Positions 1-11,940 of a DNA stretch of 64,000 bases are shown here, one piece after another; within the stretch, counting starts at the first letter, position 1; each line of letters starts with the position of its first letter. The notes beneath the pieces were generated by a model. The model was given only the letters and a program-made list of their open reading frames with translations. It was not told the origin of the DNA and searched no databases. Source of the stretch: Basidiobolus meristosporus CBS 931.73 (lineage: Eukaryota; Basidiobolomycota; Basidiobolomycetes; Basidiobolales; Basidiobolaceae); contig MCFE01000316.1 of the NCBI GenBank assembly GCA_002104905.1, positions 33,242 through 97,241 of the forward strand, written 5' to 3'. A program made the translations under genes and the position numbers.

Positions 1-1130
1 CCTAAATCACCGTCCAACCTGAATAGCTACCTGTATCCATTGCTGGATGACCTTTGTATGCTTTCCAGCAGTATATTAGCAAAAGGCATTCATGTCAAAA
101 TGCATATTATTATCTGCATTGGAGATACCCAAGAAGTTGGCAAAATAGCCAGCTTTTTTGGGCACAATGAACAATATTGCTGTTGAATGTGTGAGATCCA
201 GGGTACTTACTCCATAACTCAAGCACATTATTATTACTCAAACTCTAGCGCTAAGAGCATCATCTTCTCACAGATAGATTGTACAGAGGTCAGCATGCAG
301 TTGCAGCAAAGTTTGCAAGCTATAACCCATTGGCCAGAATATGGAATCAAATGGAAACCAGAGATAGTTAAGATAGAGGGTATCTGTTGGAGCAAAAGCA
401 TTTGCCTTGGAGCAATGCATTTGCTTTTCAACAGTATCCCTTTACTGATGACCTAGTTGTACATGGAACATTTGAAGCTAAATGGGCCCTTTGATATACC
501 AGAGAAACTTGAAAGAATTGGCAAGATATTAAAGAGTGTCTGCTACCCTAAGTACTTTTCACAGGCTCCAATCAATATTCATACACACATGCCACAAAAC
601 AAATGCAAAGACTGGATGAGCTGGCTATGTATTTATTCAAGTGGCATTTGGATGCCATTCTCACAAAGAGTATATTGGAAGCATTGGGAGTCAATATGTG
701 GACATTGTAGAAATATTTATCCAGATGCAGATCACCAATGCCAACTTGACACATCTACAGCTGTTATGCAAGGAGTGTGTAACAGGATTTGAGTGGCTAT
801 ACTACAAACATAAATCTGAGTACATAGATCTCTGCCATTACTGTATCCATGCTCTACTCCATCTTGCTTGGTGTGTGGAGAATATTGGGACTTGCTTCAC
901 CTTTTTGGAGTTTCCTATGGAGCAGATGTGTGGGGAGATAGAAAGATAAGTCAAGTTGCAGGTACTACCATAACCCAACCTCATCAAGAATATTACCTTG
1001 AAGTCCATCATGGATGTGAAGAGTTGGCACATGGATGATAGCCAGGAAGAGTTGGAAAATACTGAGGACAGATGTGCACATGAAGACACCTATGCCTATG
1101 ACATTAAGAAGCTAAGCAGCCCCATGCGTG
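1..1130 (+). pseudogene. Decayed KDZ/Plavaka-like (CACTA-related) transposase C-terminal region
   Basis: Broken reading frames on the plus strand keep the pattern of the C-terminal region of TNP2/Plavaka-type transposases. The stretch around 836-950 reads CIHALLHLAWCVENIG, then FLEFPMEQMCGEIER, then a basic segment. This matches the family signature of a histidine-rich LLH(L/I)A(D/E) block, a GP/W spacing and an (F/Y)P(M/F)E(R/Q) motif before the small polar tail. Upstream, around 457-660, a segment with IPEKLERIGK and KDWMSWLCIYSSG resembles the earlier block of the same region. Several stops and frame changes interrupt it, so it is not functional. The 5' part would lie left of the window. 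No terminal inverted repeats were seen. Confidence 0.55.
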
Positions 1131-1239
1131 GGTAATCATTTAGGTAATGAAAAGTTGGGTTGGGTGCAACAAGCAACTAACTTTGATTAGGAGCACTTTA
1201 CTAAGGTAAGCCAGATTTCTTTTGGTTGCAAGCTAACTT

Positions 1240-2090
1240 CTACATCATTCAATACAGAATTCACACAAACCAAAGTCAGAGTGCACCTATAATGGGGGCT
1301 AGAACTGAGCAGGGAGAAGGAATATATAGGCTAAAGACCAAAAAGGTTTTCTGTGGATATTTAGAAGGTAATTGTGGCAAAGGTGGTGGCCACTGAGCAT
1401 ATGTTTGCAAGATGTATATGTTACCAGCAGTACAAGGTATATGGCAACTTTGCAAGTATCACACCAGAAAGCTGTAAGGTTGAGGTGATAGAAGCATGGT
1501 AATTGCAGCAGGTCTGCATGTTTGTAGAGGTTGGTAAGCTGGAGGCCATAGTTTTTATGATATGAACTATGTGTTGAATACCCAAGGAAGTAGTAGGTAA
1601 GCAAATAAAGAGGGGTGATTCTACAGTGGAATATATAAATTGCTCAAGGAGTGGTTGAAAAAGGAAATACCATTTGGTAAATTGGTATGGTAGCATTGTA
1701 CAGAACTAGCTGTAGGCTGCTACTCTGCTGTAGAAATGCCATCAGAGACTAACAATGAGGCTGTCAAACACTGTCAGGTTTTTGCCATATAAGGCAACTG
1801 GATGTACTAGCTAGCTAGATCCACTTAAAATAGTGAAGAGTGCATCAAGACCACAGCAATGCCATGCAAATATTGCTACAGTATAAATAAAACCCTGTTA
1901 AGTTTTTAACTTTATTTGGCAGTAAAATTAGCCAAATGCCATTGTGATCCTGTTATAAGATTACTAAGAGGGTCACCAATTCTAACCTGCTGGTATTATG
2001 ACAGTTTCCAAACAAGATCCTGTTGGCTGATCTGGATTGGAGCCACCTGTGGGACCATATTATTTTTCATAGGGATTGAGTTTTAGCATG
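1240..2090. repeat. CpG-poor direct repeat, copy 1 (longest left copy)
   Basis: This is one of at least five diverged copies of the same sequence in the first 9 kb. It shares long similar stretches with 7865-8700: a CATTCAATACAGA start, a GTGATTCTACAGTGGAATATA block, an AATACCATTT block, an AACTTTATTTGGCAGTAAAAT block and a GATCTGGATTGGA...TTTTTCATAGG end. No coding capacity is visible. The two longest copies flank the decayed Ty3/gypsy remnant at 3.9-6.3 kb in the same orientation, so they could be old long terminal repeats or a tandemly inserted element. The sequence does not decide between these. Confidence 0.6.
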
Positions 2091-2759
2091 TCATCATCTG
2101 GCTTCCTCTTCACATTGAAGAACTTTTGCTTTAAATACAGCTTGGTTGATACTGACTTTGCTCTGAATATCTTCTACATGGATCCCCATGCTGCTTTGGC
2201 TGTATTTGAAGCATGAATTTGTCCAATGAAGGAATCTTGCACATTAATGCATATGGTATTAATGGCCTTTCTCTCCTTCTCTTGAAACTTCTCTGCTTTA
2301 TCTGCTGTTCCTTTGGCTCAACTTCTTTTCCTGTGACTATATTTCAAAGCTTTGTCTCCTTAAGGTGGATCTGCATCTTGATTCTCCAAAGTCTGTAGTT
2401 CTTCCCATCAAGCCTCTCTTTTACAGGGAGGGTGTTTGTATTGTTCTGTTTGCTGGTAGATATCATCTTTAGAATAGATTAAGGTAATCAAGGCTCATAA
2501 CTTGTTGCAATTTAAGAAGTATTATAACTGTAACACTAAGTAAGGGGGTTTCTCAACACTCAGGAGTGTTCTGCAACATTCTCAGAGTTAGTATATACTG
2601 TTTGGTAAAAGTGCTAATCTGATCTTAGGAAAACAATCATAGGATCATTGATCTGAGGAAAGTGGCAAAGTTAGAGCTGCAAGTTAGTCCTAAGTCACCA
2701 GGACTAGTTCAGAACTGTTGAGTAAGTTTTTAGCTGCTGAATGATACCAAATAGTCCAG

Positions 2760-3140
2760 TATTTCAGCAGAAGCAGACAAAGAGGGATGATTATACAGTG
2801 AAATATATGAATGCCATAAGGGGAGGCAGAGCACCATCAGGTTTCTTGCCATATAAGACAGTTGGATATATTGGCTGTCTTGGTCTGCCCAACTTTATGT
2901 AGAGTTCATGAAGACCATTGGAACGCTATGTAGTTCTTGTCAAAAGACCGCCACATACTCTCAGGTTTTGAACTTTATTTGGCAGTAAAATCAGCAAAGC
3001 ACCATGATTAGACTGTCAGAAAACTGTGTGGAGGGTCAATAACTCTAACCTATTAGCATTTTGACAAACTCATTGTGGGATCCTGATGGCTGAGCTGGAT
3101 TGGATTCATGTGTATTACCAAATTATTTCTCATAGGCCAT
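2760..3140. repeat. CpG-poor direct repeat, copy 2 (partial)
   Basis: A partial copy of the 1240-2090 repeat. It keeps the GGGATGATTATACAGTGAAATATATGA block, the GACAGTTGGATATATTGGC block, the AACTTTATTTGGCAGTAAAATC block and the GAGCTGGATTGGATTCATG...TTTCTCATAGG end. It is diverged by scattered substitutions and small indels and has no open reading frame of note. Confidence 0.55.
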
Positions 3141-3149
3141 ACATGGAAT

Positions 3150-3640
3150 ACCCACAGAAGTACTTGGTACATAAATAAACTGTAGTGATTCTACACTTCA
3201 ATATATGAATGGCACAAGAGGAGGTAGCACAAGGAATTACCATTTGGTAGATTGGTACAATTGCATTATACAGTACCATCTGTAGGCTGCTCTAGTGCCA
3301 TTATAATGCAGACAGATATCTGCATCAAGGTTGTCAGGACATCTTCAAGTTTTTTCCATTTAGGGTATATGCATGTATTGGCAGGTTGGGCTACTCAAAT
3401 AAGAGTAGGCTGCTATAAGACTGTTAGAGTGCCCTTTAAGTCCCATTAGTGAACTACCAAAACACTATCAATAGTATCTACCTATTCTGTAGTAAAATCA
3501 GCAAACACCATCACAATTCCATCATAGGATTGTAATTAGGCTCAATAATTCCAATCTGCTTGCATTATGACAGCCTCATTGCAGGATTGTGAAGGTGGAT
3601 CCAGATCTAATCCCCCTGCTGGACCAAATTAGCTTTCATA
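3150..3640. repeat. CpG-poor direct repeat, copy 3 (partial)
   Basis: A third copy in the same direction as copies 1 and 2. It starts with the AAATAAACTGTAGTGATTC block, keeps the GGAATTACCATTTGGTAGA and CTGTAGGCTGCT blocks, and ends with TGCTGGACCAAATTAGCTTTCATAGG. It follows copy 2 almost directly, so this segment looks like a local tandem arrangement. Confidence 0.55.
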
Positions 3641-3959
3641 GGACTCCATAGCCCTGCTAGCATGTGACTTTGGTATGTGCCCTATAGCAATGGGCCACTC
3701 TATGTTTGCTAGCTCCCATCTATCCTGGTATTCAGCTGGCTCTGTCTAAAATGGTGCATATGGACATGGTGGTCAACAGGTTGCTTCTCTCTGCAAGCTC
3801 ACTTACCTCACTAAATTGAAGCTGAACTAGCTTAACCTCCAGCTCTTATCAGAACTGCTATAGTGTTGTTAGTAATTTTCTTGGCTATTACACGTATCAG
3901 TCTGCTTTAGGTCAATGCAGTTGAATGGTGAAGGTAACAGCTTTAACTGTGCAATCAGT

Positions 3960-4400
3960 GAAAAGTATTTGAATACTTGATCAGCATATTTTCAATTTAT
4001 CCATTAAACTACTCATTGACACTATTAGTTCTGGGGTGATATGCTACAGCTTGAATTGTTTAATCTGCTAGATTTCCAGGTAAGCTTCCAATATTTTTTC
4101 CATAAAGTATGCTGCTCAATCAGAGAAGATTTCCACAGGGCTTTCAACCTTTATCAGGATCTCATGACAGCTGAAACTTGGTGCATCCAAACTCTGTCAG
4201 GATCCAATATTAGATGAACTTGTAACTTTGTGTTCACTGTCCACTGGTACAGCTTTAGCCACTGGCCATTTGGTGGCATGGTCAATTGCTACTAAAGTAC
4301 ACCAAACCTATCTTCTAATAGTGGGCAGTCTTTCAAGAGAGTTAACTCCCCAACTCTCAAATGGTCTTACTGGCTCCAAGGGAAAAGCTCAGCAATTCTT
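3960..4400 (-). pseudogene. Integrase remnant of the Ty3/gypsy element
   Basis: The minus strand reads WGVNSLERLPTIRR, then VAIDHATKWPVAKAVPVDSE, then PVEIFSD, then HITPE. This follows the integrase core layout of W-G-D, the AIDY(A/F)TKWP block, the SD(R)G acidic block and the AYHP(Q/R)TNG block. In-frame stops lie between these blocks, and the acidic residue normally found after WGV is replaced. No function is expected. Confidence 0.65.
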
Positions 4401-4449
4401 AATGGTTGACCTTGGTTGATTTAGCAACTTTAACAGGCATCTTTTTCTC

Positions 4450-5000
4450 ATGCATTGGATAGTTTTGTGTTGCTAAGTTCAATTTCTTAAGTTTGAAAGT
4501 GACTGGTCATTCTTTTACTTCATGCTGTTGGCTTAATTCTCTACTAATTACATAATCTGAAGCATTGGTGCAGAAAGTAAAGTCTTTTCTGAGGTTAGAT
4601 ATCTTTAATCTGGGCAGCTTGGCAGGTTCATTTTTCAGTGTCTGTAATGCAGCCAGACAGGCTATGTTTCACTTCAAGGTGATGTCTTTTGTGAGGAGAT
4701 CAGTCAACAAGGCTGCAATACTTGCAACAGACTTGACAAATCTGCAATAATAGGAAATTATTCCAAGATACTATCTGAGCTCTCAAATACTATGATACTG
4801 CTTCAAATTCTTGATAAATTCTACTTTCTTGGGGCCCAGGATCACTTTTGTGCTACTCACTATGTGTCCCAGCTATTCAAATTTTTCCTAATATATCACA
4901 CACTTTGCTAGCTTGTCATAGACTTAAAAGTTCATCTGGAAATATATTTGACTATCCCTTTGGAAAAATCTAAGCTGTTTGGGGAACTGGAGTAGTGTAA
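4450..5000 (-). pseudogene. Reverse transcriptase C-terminus and RNase H remnant
   Basis: The minus-strand translation contains LGHIVSSTKVILGPKKVEF, the LGIISYYCRFV motif that closes the RT domain in Ty3/gypsy elements, ALLTDLLTKDITLK, and then the FCTNASDYVIS RNase H opening. Stops occur between the blocks. It lies directly 5' (in minus sense) of the integrase remnant, as in the family. Confidence 0.65.
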
Positions 5001-5599
5001 TAATCCTGTTTCACCACTATGAGAAACATCCAGATACCTTTCCTAAGTGCTCCACAGAACTGCATCTTGCCAAGCTCACTTGTGTCCAACACACAGGAAT
5101 TGACCAAGTCAAAATCCAGTTTGGCAGGTGGTAGCTCATAAGTCTGGTTGCCATTTGGATCTGAGTTGCATGGGTTCCCCAATGAATTGATGGACTATAG
5201 TGAAATACTCATGTTTTTCCAAGTACCAGGTCAAATTTGCAGTTTCCAAATATGTAGGGCTGTAGACCTTCTTCAAAGTCAGTGATCTTCATTTGTGCAG
5301 GTCAAGTAATATGGTTGACTAAGTGAGAGTTCCCATTGGTTGTTGAAGCTTAAGCTGATTTGGCAGTTTCTAAGTCAAATCCAGCTTTCAATGCACATTG
5401 CTCTCACATATACTTGTGTGATGCTTCTGAGTGATTCATGCTCCTGGCTGGTACTTCACTGATTACTCCATTCAAGTATAATATTTCTCCTGGGCTTGAG
5501 CTCACTTGGGACAAGTATTTTTCTGCATATGAAATGCAAGTTCCAAGTCTTATTCCTGTTCATCCTCAACCTCACTGTGTTCTTGGGCTTCAATTTGGC

Positions 5600-6260
5600 T
5601 GAAGGCTCTTATTAACTGGTGTTCATTTCTTCCCTGAGAGCAGTACTTTGAGATGAGCACATGCTGGTGGCATTTGAAACAAAGTAATTTCTGTGGCAAT
5701 ATTCTAAGGAGTATTGGAAGTGATGTGGAGAACTAGAGGATTTAGATATTGGTTACTTGTGAATTTATTGATCAGAAGTGTGGTATTTATACCTTTGATA
5801 AATTAGAGCAAGCAAATATGTAGAGTCTGTTAAGGAAGGTCCCAAGAATATGTGTGCAAAGTTTGGGGCTTTTTTGAGAAAGATCATAATCTGGGTATCA
5901 GATCATTAGGTTAAAATACTCTAAGTAAATCCTGACAGGAAACTTGGTCAGGACAGAATGCTAATCAAAGAATAAGATCTATGTGACTAAGTTAGCATGT
6001 ATATTTTGGTGACAACTTAAAAATTACAACAGTCCCAAGAGCGTGTGTGCAAAGTTTGTTAGGTGACAACTTGATAATTAACTCTAAACATAGCTGAGTC
6101 ATGGTCAATGGCAAGCTTGATGGCTTCTTCAAAAGTCCAGGGTATTTCAAAATTCACTTCCTTGCAAGTTTTTTCTTGCAACCCATCAACAGAGTAAGCA
6201 ACTTGACCCTGGGGGTGCATTCTTTCAATCTGTGCAAGAAGACATCTATACTAGAGCTGA
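5600..6260 (-). pseudogene. Gag-like remnant with degenerate zinc knuckle
   Basis: The minus strand gives LLAQIERMHPQGQVAYSVDG, then EIPWTFEEAIKLAIDHDSA near 6090-6250, which is the end of a gag capsid-like domain. A degenerate CX2C-H-C knuckle follows near 5640-5690. Its position upstream of the RT and integrase remnants supports the assignment. It is interrupted and non-functional. Confidence 0.45.
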
Positions 6261-6339
6261 GCTTATGCAAAAACTGGAGCTTTAACATACACAACAATGT
6301 AATCCTGTGAACACTTGTTGTGCATCAACATTTAAAACT

Positions 6340-7530
6340 TAGCCTATTTAACTCTGTTAGAAAATCTAGTACCCTTACTGATTTTCCCTAACCCAAGCAT
6401 AAATAATCCCAGTTATGGTTTATTTTTGTTACAAGTCTTGGTATAAGAGTTGTAGAGGAATAGGGAGTTTAGTCAGTATTGTATTCACTTAAACTTGAAC
6501 TGATTTCTATTGAGGTTCCAACAGCTTCTTGTATACATTTTGGGCAGATCAATTGCTGACTAATTGCATATCCCAATGTAGGTTGTGGCTGATGACACAT
6601 TTGATTGCATCATCATTACCCAATAAGATCCTACTTGATATATCTATTCTTGTCTGATAAGGATCTGCTGACTCATCTGCTGACTAATGCCTACTGATTT
6701 GATAGATAACACTGATATACTGATAGACTAAACATATAGCTAATTGATTTGACTATAAACTGATTGTACTTAAGCATTCAAGCAGTAGATCATAACAATT
6801 TATCACTTCTCAGAGTCTATTTTTGGCTGTCACGCCTAATCATTTTTCATGTGGTCATTACATCTGCAACTGATCTGCTAGGCCTTTCTAAGTAATTAGT
6901 CATCTGAGATCTATCCAACCACTTAGCAGTTGCCAATATATCAGCTGATTGATGATGCAATGTCTCATTATCTATTGCACCTATGAACACCCCAACAGAT
7001 TTTAATTAGTCCAGTCTCTTGTTGCTTACTAATTCAACTTGATCAGAAAAACATAAAATAGAGATTACTGAACCTTTTAGTTTAGTGTGTGTCTTAACAA
7101 AATTAAGATTGTGCCTTAGCAAAATTAAGTACTCAACAACTCTGTTCTAGTTTCTGCCCAAGCCTAGCATATCTAGCATTCCAAAGAACACCAAGCCTAG
7201 CCTGCATAGCAAGCCAACTCTGTTGCCACTATAGCCCAATTCAGCTATATACAAGACCAATATTAGACCAGAACCTCTCTGCCAATATATCTGTCACTCA
7301 GAACAACTCTAAGATTCTGCACTTAGTAGTCACTTATGTTCAATTAAGTCATTCAGGAGCTTATTACACTTTTCTCTTGAATACAACAATGCTACACTAC
7401 TGGAATGGATAGTCTATTTTGCAACATCTAGAGATGTCAAGAAAACATACACCTTGATATATGGTGATTTATGCAGAATTTTGATACAAAGAACTTTATA
7501 TGTGTAATGGCAATTGGATGTCCTGGCCAA
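6340..7530. other. CpG-poor gene-free stretch
   Basis: AT-rich, CpG-poor sequence between the gypsy remnant and the next repeat copy. No open reading frame, recognisable transposon domain or RNA gene could be read on either strand. It probably represents further decayed element sequence. Confidence 0.4.
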
Positions 7531-7539
7531 TTGGATTCA

Positions 7540-7795
7540 CTTAAAGTAGTTATAGAGCACTAAAAGACTGCAATAATACCATGCAAATATTGTCACAGCA
7601 CCAATAAAATATTGTCAAGTTTTATCCCTTTATTTGGTTGTAAAATTAGCAAAACACTGTCATGATCCCACCAAAAGATTGTCAGGAGGGTCACTAATTC
7701 CAAGCTGGTGGTATTATGATGGTCTCTAAGCAGGATCCTGATGGCTGATCTGGATTGGATCTACCTGCAGGACCAAGTTATTTTTCATAGGGTTT
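7540..7795. repeat. CpG-poor direct repeat, copy 4 (partial)
   Basis: A partial copy ending in GATCTGGATTGGATCTACCTGCAGG...TTTTTCATAGGGTTTAA, with the CTTTATTTGGTTGTAAAATTAGC block upstream. It lies directly before the longer copy 5, again head to tail. Confidence 0.55.
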
Positions 7796-7864
7796 AATGA
7801 AAGCCATATATTCTACTTGTTCTCTCCACCACTTCTGATATCCCCAAAACTGATACAACAGGTA

Positions 7865-8700
7865 CAAGCCAATATCTACAGCATTCAATACAGAGTTTGC
7901 ATAAACAAGTGCTGAATTACACCTTACAAGAGACTAGAATCCAGCTGGGACCAGGAACACACTGGCTAAGTACCAAAAAGTATTTGTAGATATTCAAGAA
8001 GTACTGATGGCAAAAGTGGTGAAAACCAAGCTTATATTGGCAAGATGTATATATTACCAGCCACAAAGGTTATGTGGTAGCTTTGCAAGTATCACACCTA
8101 AAAGCCATAAAGCTGAGGTAATTTATGCATGTCAATTGCAGTGGGTATGCATATATGTATAAAGGCTAGTGAGCAGGGGCCAGAGTTGTCTTGATTTAAG
8201 CTATATGTGGAATACCTATGGTAGTGGTGGGTGAGCAAATAAACAAAAGTGATTCTACAGTGGAATATATGCATGGCCTATGAGGAGGTAGAAAAAGAAA
8301 TACCATTTAGTAAGTAGGTATGATAGCATCATATAGGACTAGCAATAAAGGGCTGCTTTACTGCTGTGTTAAAGCCAACAGATGTATGTATTGAGGCCTT
8401 TAAAATATTGTCAGGTTCTTAACATAGTAGGCAACTGCATGTATTGGCTGGTTAGGTCTGCTCAGATAAATGCAAACTGCATAAAGAATGAGTGAATGAT
8501 ATGCAAGCCTGGCAAAAAGACTGTCAAGTTTATTACTTTATTTGGCAGTATGTTCAGCAAAACATCAACATAATCCTGCTATAAGAATGTAAAGCAGGTC
8601 AAGACTTCCAAGCTGCTGGCATGATAACAGCCTCATTGTGGGATCCTGATCCAGTTCACATCCACCTGCAGAATTAAATGATTTTCATAGTGGGGCTTGC
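7865..8700. repeat. CpG-poor direct repeat, copy 5 (longest right copy)
   Basis: This is the best partner of the 1240-2090 copy. Both start at CATTCAATACAGA and run through the same ordered blocks: GCAAGATGTATAT(G/A)TTACCAGC, GCAAGTATCACACC, GTGATTCTACAGTGGAATATA and ACTTTATTTGGCAGTA. Both end at the TTTTCATAG block. Substitutions and small indels are scattered throughout, so the copies are old. Confidence 0.6.
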
Positions 8701-9780
8701 TGAAAAAGGCAATTTGTCTACCACAGCCTCCACATCCTACATTGGAGATTGTGTGGAGATCCCACTGATAGGCAAAGCAACAACACCAAGAAGTCAGAGG
8801 ACTATCACAATGCCCAAAGTAGAGTTTTGGAACAGTAACAGGCACACTAAGAGGTGCAGCACTTCTGCAGGAGCAGTACTCAAGAAATTCACTTCAATGT
8901 TGCAAGGATTTCTTGCCAAGTCTGGCAGATGAGGTGCTATACCTTGCAGTGCCAGCTGAAGACAAGAACATATGCAAACCAGGAAACAAGTAGGTAATGA
9001 ACCAAGTGACCAAGTTAGGTGAATATTCAGGTGTAATTACAAAATTTACCACAAGAAGCACATAGATTGTGTCTAAGAGGATCCCAAGAGCTTCTATGCC
9101 AAGTTTTGAGCTTTACAAATTTTTCATCTCCTATGTACCTGATAGTTTAGTAAGGTGGTTAGTTGATCCTGACAAAAATTTGTGCCACATACTCTATGAC
9201 TCATTTTCTTTGATCAAATAAGTGACCAAGTTAATGGAGTATTTAGATGAAAAAACCAAAATTGATAACAAGGCCCAATATATACATTCCTGAAAGCCTA
9301 AAGAAAGAAATTAACAAAAGGTCAGCAGAATACAATTGTAATGTCTGCAGAATTGCAACTTTCCCAAAAGTGACAACACTTGTTATCTTAGGTACTAGCT
9401 TCTCAGCAGACAAGCAGGCATCCTTTCCAGGGGGAGACTAGGCTAATTAGCATCCATACCAAATTTGGTAATCAGTTGCTTATTGCTTCCACCAAAAGTT
9501 GCAACTGAAAATTTGAAGCAGAAACACCAACTGAATACCAGTAAGATACCATCAGAATACAAGGTGAATACTAGCTAAGAATCCAATGATTTCCAACTTT
9601 GAGATTTTTCACAGGGAAATCAAATATAGCTATAAGCAACTGCTTGTTTGGGCTGTATACATTTATTTCTAGCAACACAAGCATTGGGGGGTTCAGATGT
9701 TTCCACTAACACCAAACTGCCTTCTATTAATGTGGTCTCTGCACAGCTTGACACCAGGCCGATTCTGTTCAAGAATATCA
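8700..9780. other. CpG-poor unassigned stretch ahead of the gene region
   Basis: Short open frames occur but none has recognisable features. Part of it (about 8990-9200) resembles 5790-5960 in arrangement, with an AGAG(G/T)(A/C)TCCCAAGA...(T/C)CTGACA core, so it may be another decayed repeat. CpG becomes common again from about 9,750, marking the edge of the transposon block. Confidence 0.4.
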
Positions 9781-9790
9781 AGTGACTCTA

Positions 9791-11940
9791 CTAAGAAACA
9801 GGTGAAGGTGGTCTGGGGTTATGTTGAGGGCATCTAAACACTTTGATTTCCCCAGCATGATTTCTTTGCTGCTCTGCTGGGGTCAAATTTGGCCACTGAA
9901 CCTCTAACGCATCCAGTAGTCTGGTCTCATCTATGAAAGGGAGCAATGCAGGGGCCTCCCAGGATGCGTTGGTCCCTACCATATCTACGGGATGCTTCTT
10001 TGGGTAGAGATCAATGATAGGGGAAGCAGGATCCACCATGAGCTTTCGATAACTGAGAGGCAAAAGATCACATGAGCTAGCTGGGAGCACGCTCATCAGA
10101 TGTTCTAGAGGCCGAAAGGGTGCACCAAGGCTAAACTTCATGTCAAACGGCGGGAAGGCTTGCAACTCGGAGACCAGTGGTGCGTAATGGTAGGGATAAA
10201 ACCAACTCCAAGATACTACGCCACGATAATAGTAATGTAGAAGCCATTGAATCCCTTCAATGTAATGCTGTACCACTCGGTTGATGCTAGATCTATCATT
10301 GAAGTCTAGATCAAATTTTGACTTGTAATAATGAGACTTCCACCGAAGATATCCGTCTGTCATTGATTAAGGTAAGCTATGGGGTTCAGTATCTGTCGTA
10401 AATTAACAATACCTGTCTCAACTGGCTTGGTGAACCGTCGGGGATCCTCCAAATAATCTCGTTGAGAACGACTTCTGAATTCCTCGTCTTCGTGGGAGGA
10501 AAGGCGGGCAACAAACGCCCTCAGACGGCAAAGGTCAACAGCCCCCTGGTGATTAATGTAGCCGTCGATCTCTACGAGGGTGAGACGTTAGCTCAGGTTG
10601 GCCAGCGATCTCATAGGAATAGAATTTACCTCCGTCCTGAACAAGAGACTTGTATGTGCTTAACACATATTCCAGAGGATCCCTGACCGTGTTCAGCATC
10701 GGCAGTCTAGGCAGGAAGTCATTTCCCACAAAAAAGGTCAACATCACGATATCATCTATGATTTTCTCCAAGTCGTAGTCAAAATGCTCCAATGCCTGGA
10801 AAGAAGCGAACTCGTGTTCGAAATACTTCCTTAATGTAGAAAGTCGGAAGAGCGTGAAATTTTGTGGGTTCAGGGGTTGGCTGGAAACCCAGGCGGTGAG
10901 TGTGGGAGTAAGAGATACGGGCCAGACTAGAGTTTACCTTCGGTTTTTGGAGCCAACCCTGCTCGGAGTGAGCTTCTCCTTCATCACCACAAAATTCGGC
11001 TCGTGACTGAGCAAGCCTAGGATAATCAAGTCGGAGTCGGAGCCATAGAGGCAGTGTCGATGATCTGGGCTGTAATCAGACGATTCGCTGGCGTTCCTTA
11101 GGAATTCCAAAATTTTGTGCTCTCCCTCGCCTGGCACCTATGCTTAAGTTTGTGAATTGATTCGCTCCATGTGCTAAGGCTGCATGTTGATGTACCTCGT
11201 GGTTTGACACCAGCACCTGGAGCTTTTGCCAATCGGCATCTTTAGATACCTGCCTGCGGACAAAATCCTCGAGGTGAGAGGAAAGGTCGTTCATGAATTC
11301 GGTGCCTGGTTTATGAAGTTGGTTTAGCATGGTGTATAGATATACAAGTACGCGCGAGACAGAAAAACTATACCTGGTGTGATACTATTGGTGTCAAAGG
11401 CTCTAGTGTTTTTCGAGTTTCTGGCCAAGCTTTGAACGCTACTAAAGCGCCTGGCTCTTTGCTGATTTAATTTTGCTCTAGGAGAAACCCCTAACTTGAT
11501 GAACCAAGGCTCAGCCCGTGTTATCACTACCACACAGGCAAGTGAACTGACCGTCAATCGCAACGAACAAGAGCTTTTTCGGCTTTATCCTCTTCACCAG
11601 ATATGCCAGATAGCTTGTTACTGCTCCGAAAACAGTTTCTTCCGAGAATTTCGTTTTTGGAGCAGCCAATCTTGCCTGACAAGAAGAATGGATAATCCCA
11701 TTCAGATCCACATACAGGTTATCTATATTCTTTACTTTTGGACACGCATCAGCCAGGGTCTTTCCACATTCTCCCAAGGGACACTTACGGTAGTTGCAAA
11801 CACGGTTTTCATTTACATGTTGAAAACATTGGGGGTACTTTTGGCTGTTTGTTTCGAAGAAAGCGGTTAGGATGTCTTTCGATAATGTGGAGTGAGTCAT
11901 TCTTTAACCTCAACCACCGATAGAAGTTCGGGATGCCCAT
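9791..11940 (-). CDS. XRN-family 5'-3' exoribonuclease, short form
   Basis: The start at 11940 gives MGIPNFYRWL, the conserved N-terminus of Xrn1/Rat1 nucleases. An intron at 11908-11845 restores the RWLS-QKYP junction. Downstream exons carry the catalytic acidic motifs: YVDLNGIIH, VAIDGVSPRAKLNQQRARR, a PGTEFM block, PGEGEHKI, YGSDSDLIILGL with HEPNFVVMKE, and DYDLEKIIDDIVMLTFFVGNDFLPRLP. These are the CR1 and CR2 cores, which degrade 5'-monophosphate RNA. At least six short introns are needed. The protein ends soon after LLPFIDETRLLDAL and TPAEQQRN, near the end of the conserved core. It therefore lacks the long C-terminal part of Xrn1 and the tail of Rat1. The insert between the RARRF and ITPG motifs is also unusually short. 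The CpG-poor transposon block begins just downstream of the stop, so the short C-terminus may reflect truncation or a genuinely short clade. Whether it is Xrn1-like or Rat1-like is unresolved. Confidence 0.85.

Larger units (their letters stand above)
3900..6330 (-). mobile_element. Decayed Ty3/gypsy-type LTR retroelement, internal region
   Basis: Reading the minus strand from right to left gives the order expected of a Ty3/gypsy element: gag-like, zinc knuckle-like, reverse transcriptase, RNase H, integrase. Recognisable pieces are EEAIKLAIDHDSAMF (gag-like, about 6090-6140), CFKCHQHVLISKYC (degenerate zinc knuckle, about 5640-5690), LGIISYYCRFVKSVASIAAL (C-terminal RT, about 4730-4800), CTNASDYVISRELSQ (RNase H start, about 4520-4575) and LVAIDHATKWPVAKAV (integrase core, about 4245-4300). 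All frames carry stops. The central catalytic RT motif was not found, so part of pol is probably deleted. This is an old, dead copy. Confidence 0.7.

Noticed and set aside
1240-8700. Considered as a CRISPR-like or regularly spaced repeat array
   Set aside because: Spacing and copy length are irregular, copies are long and diverged, and the organism is eukaryotic; transposon debris explains it.
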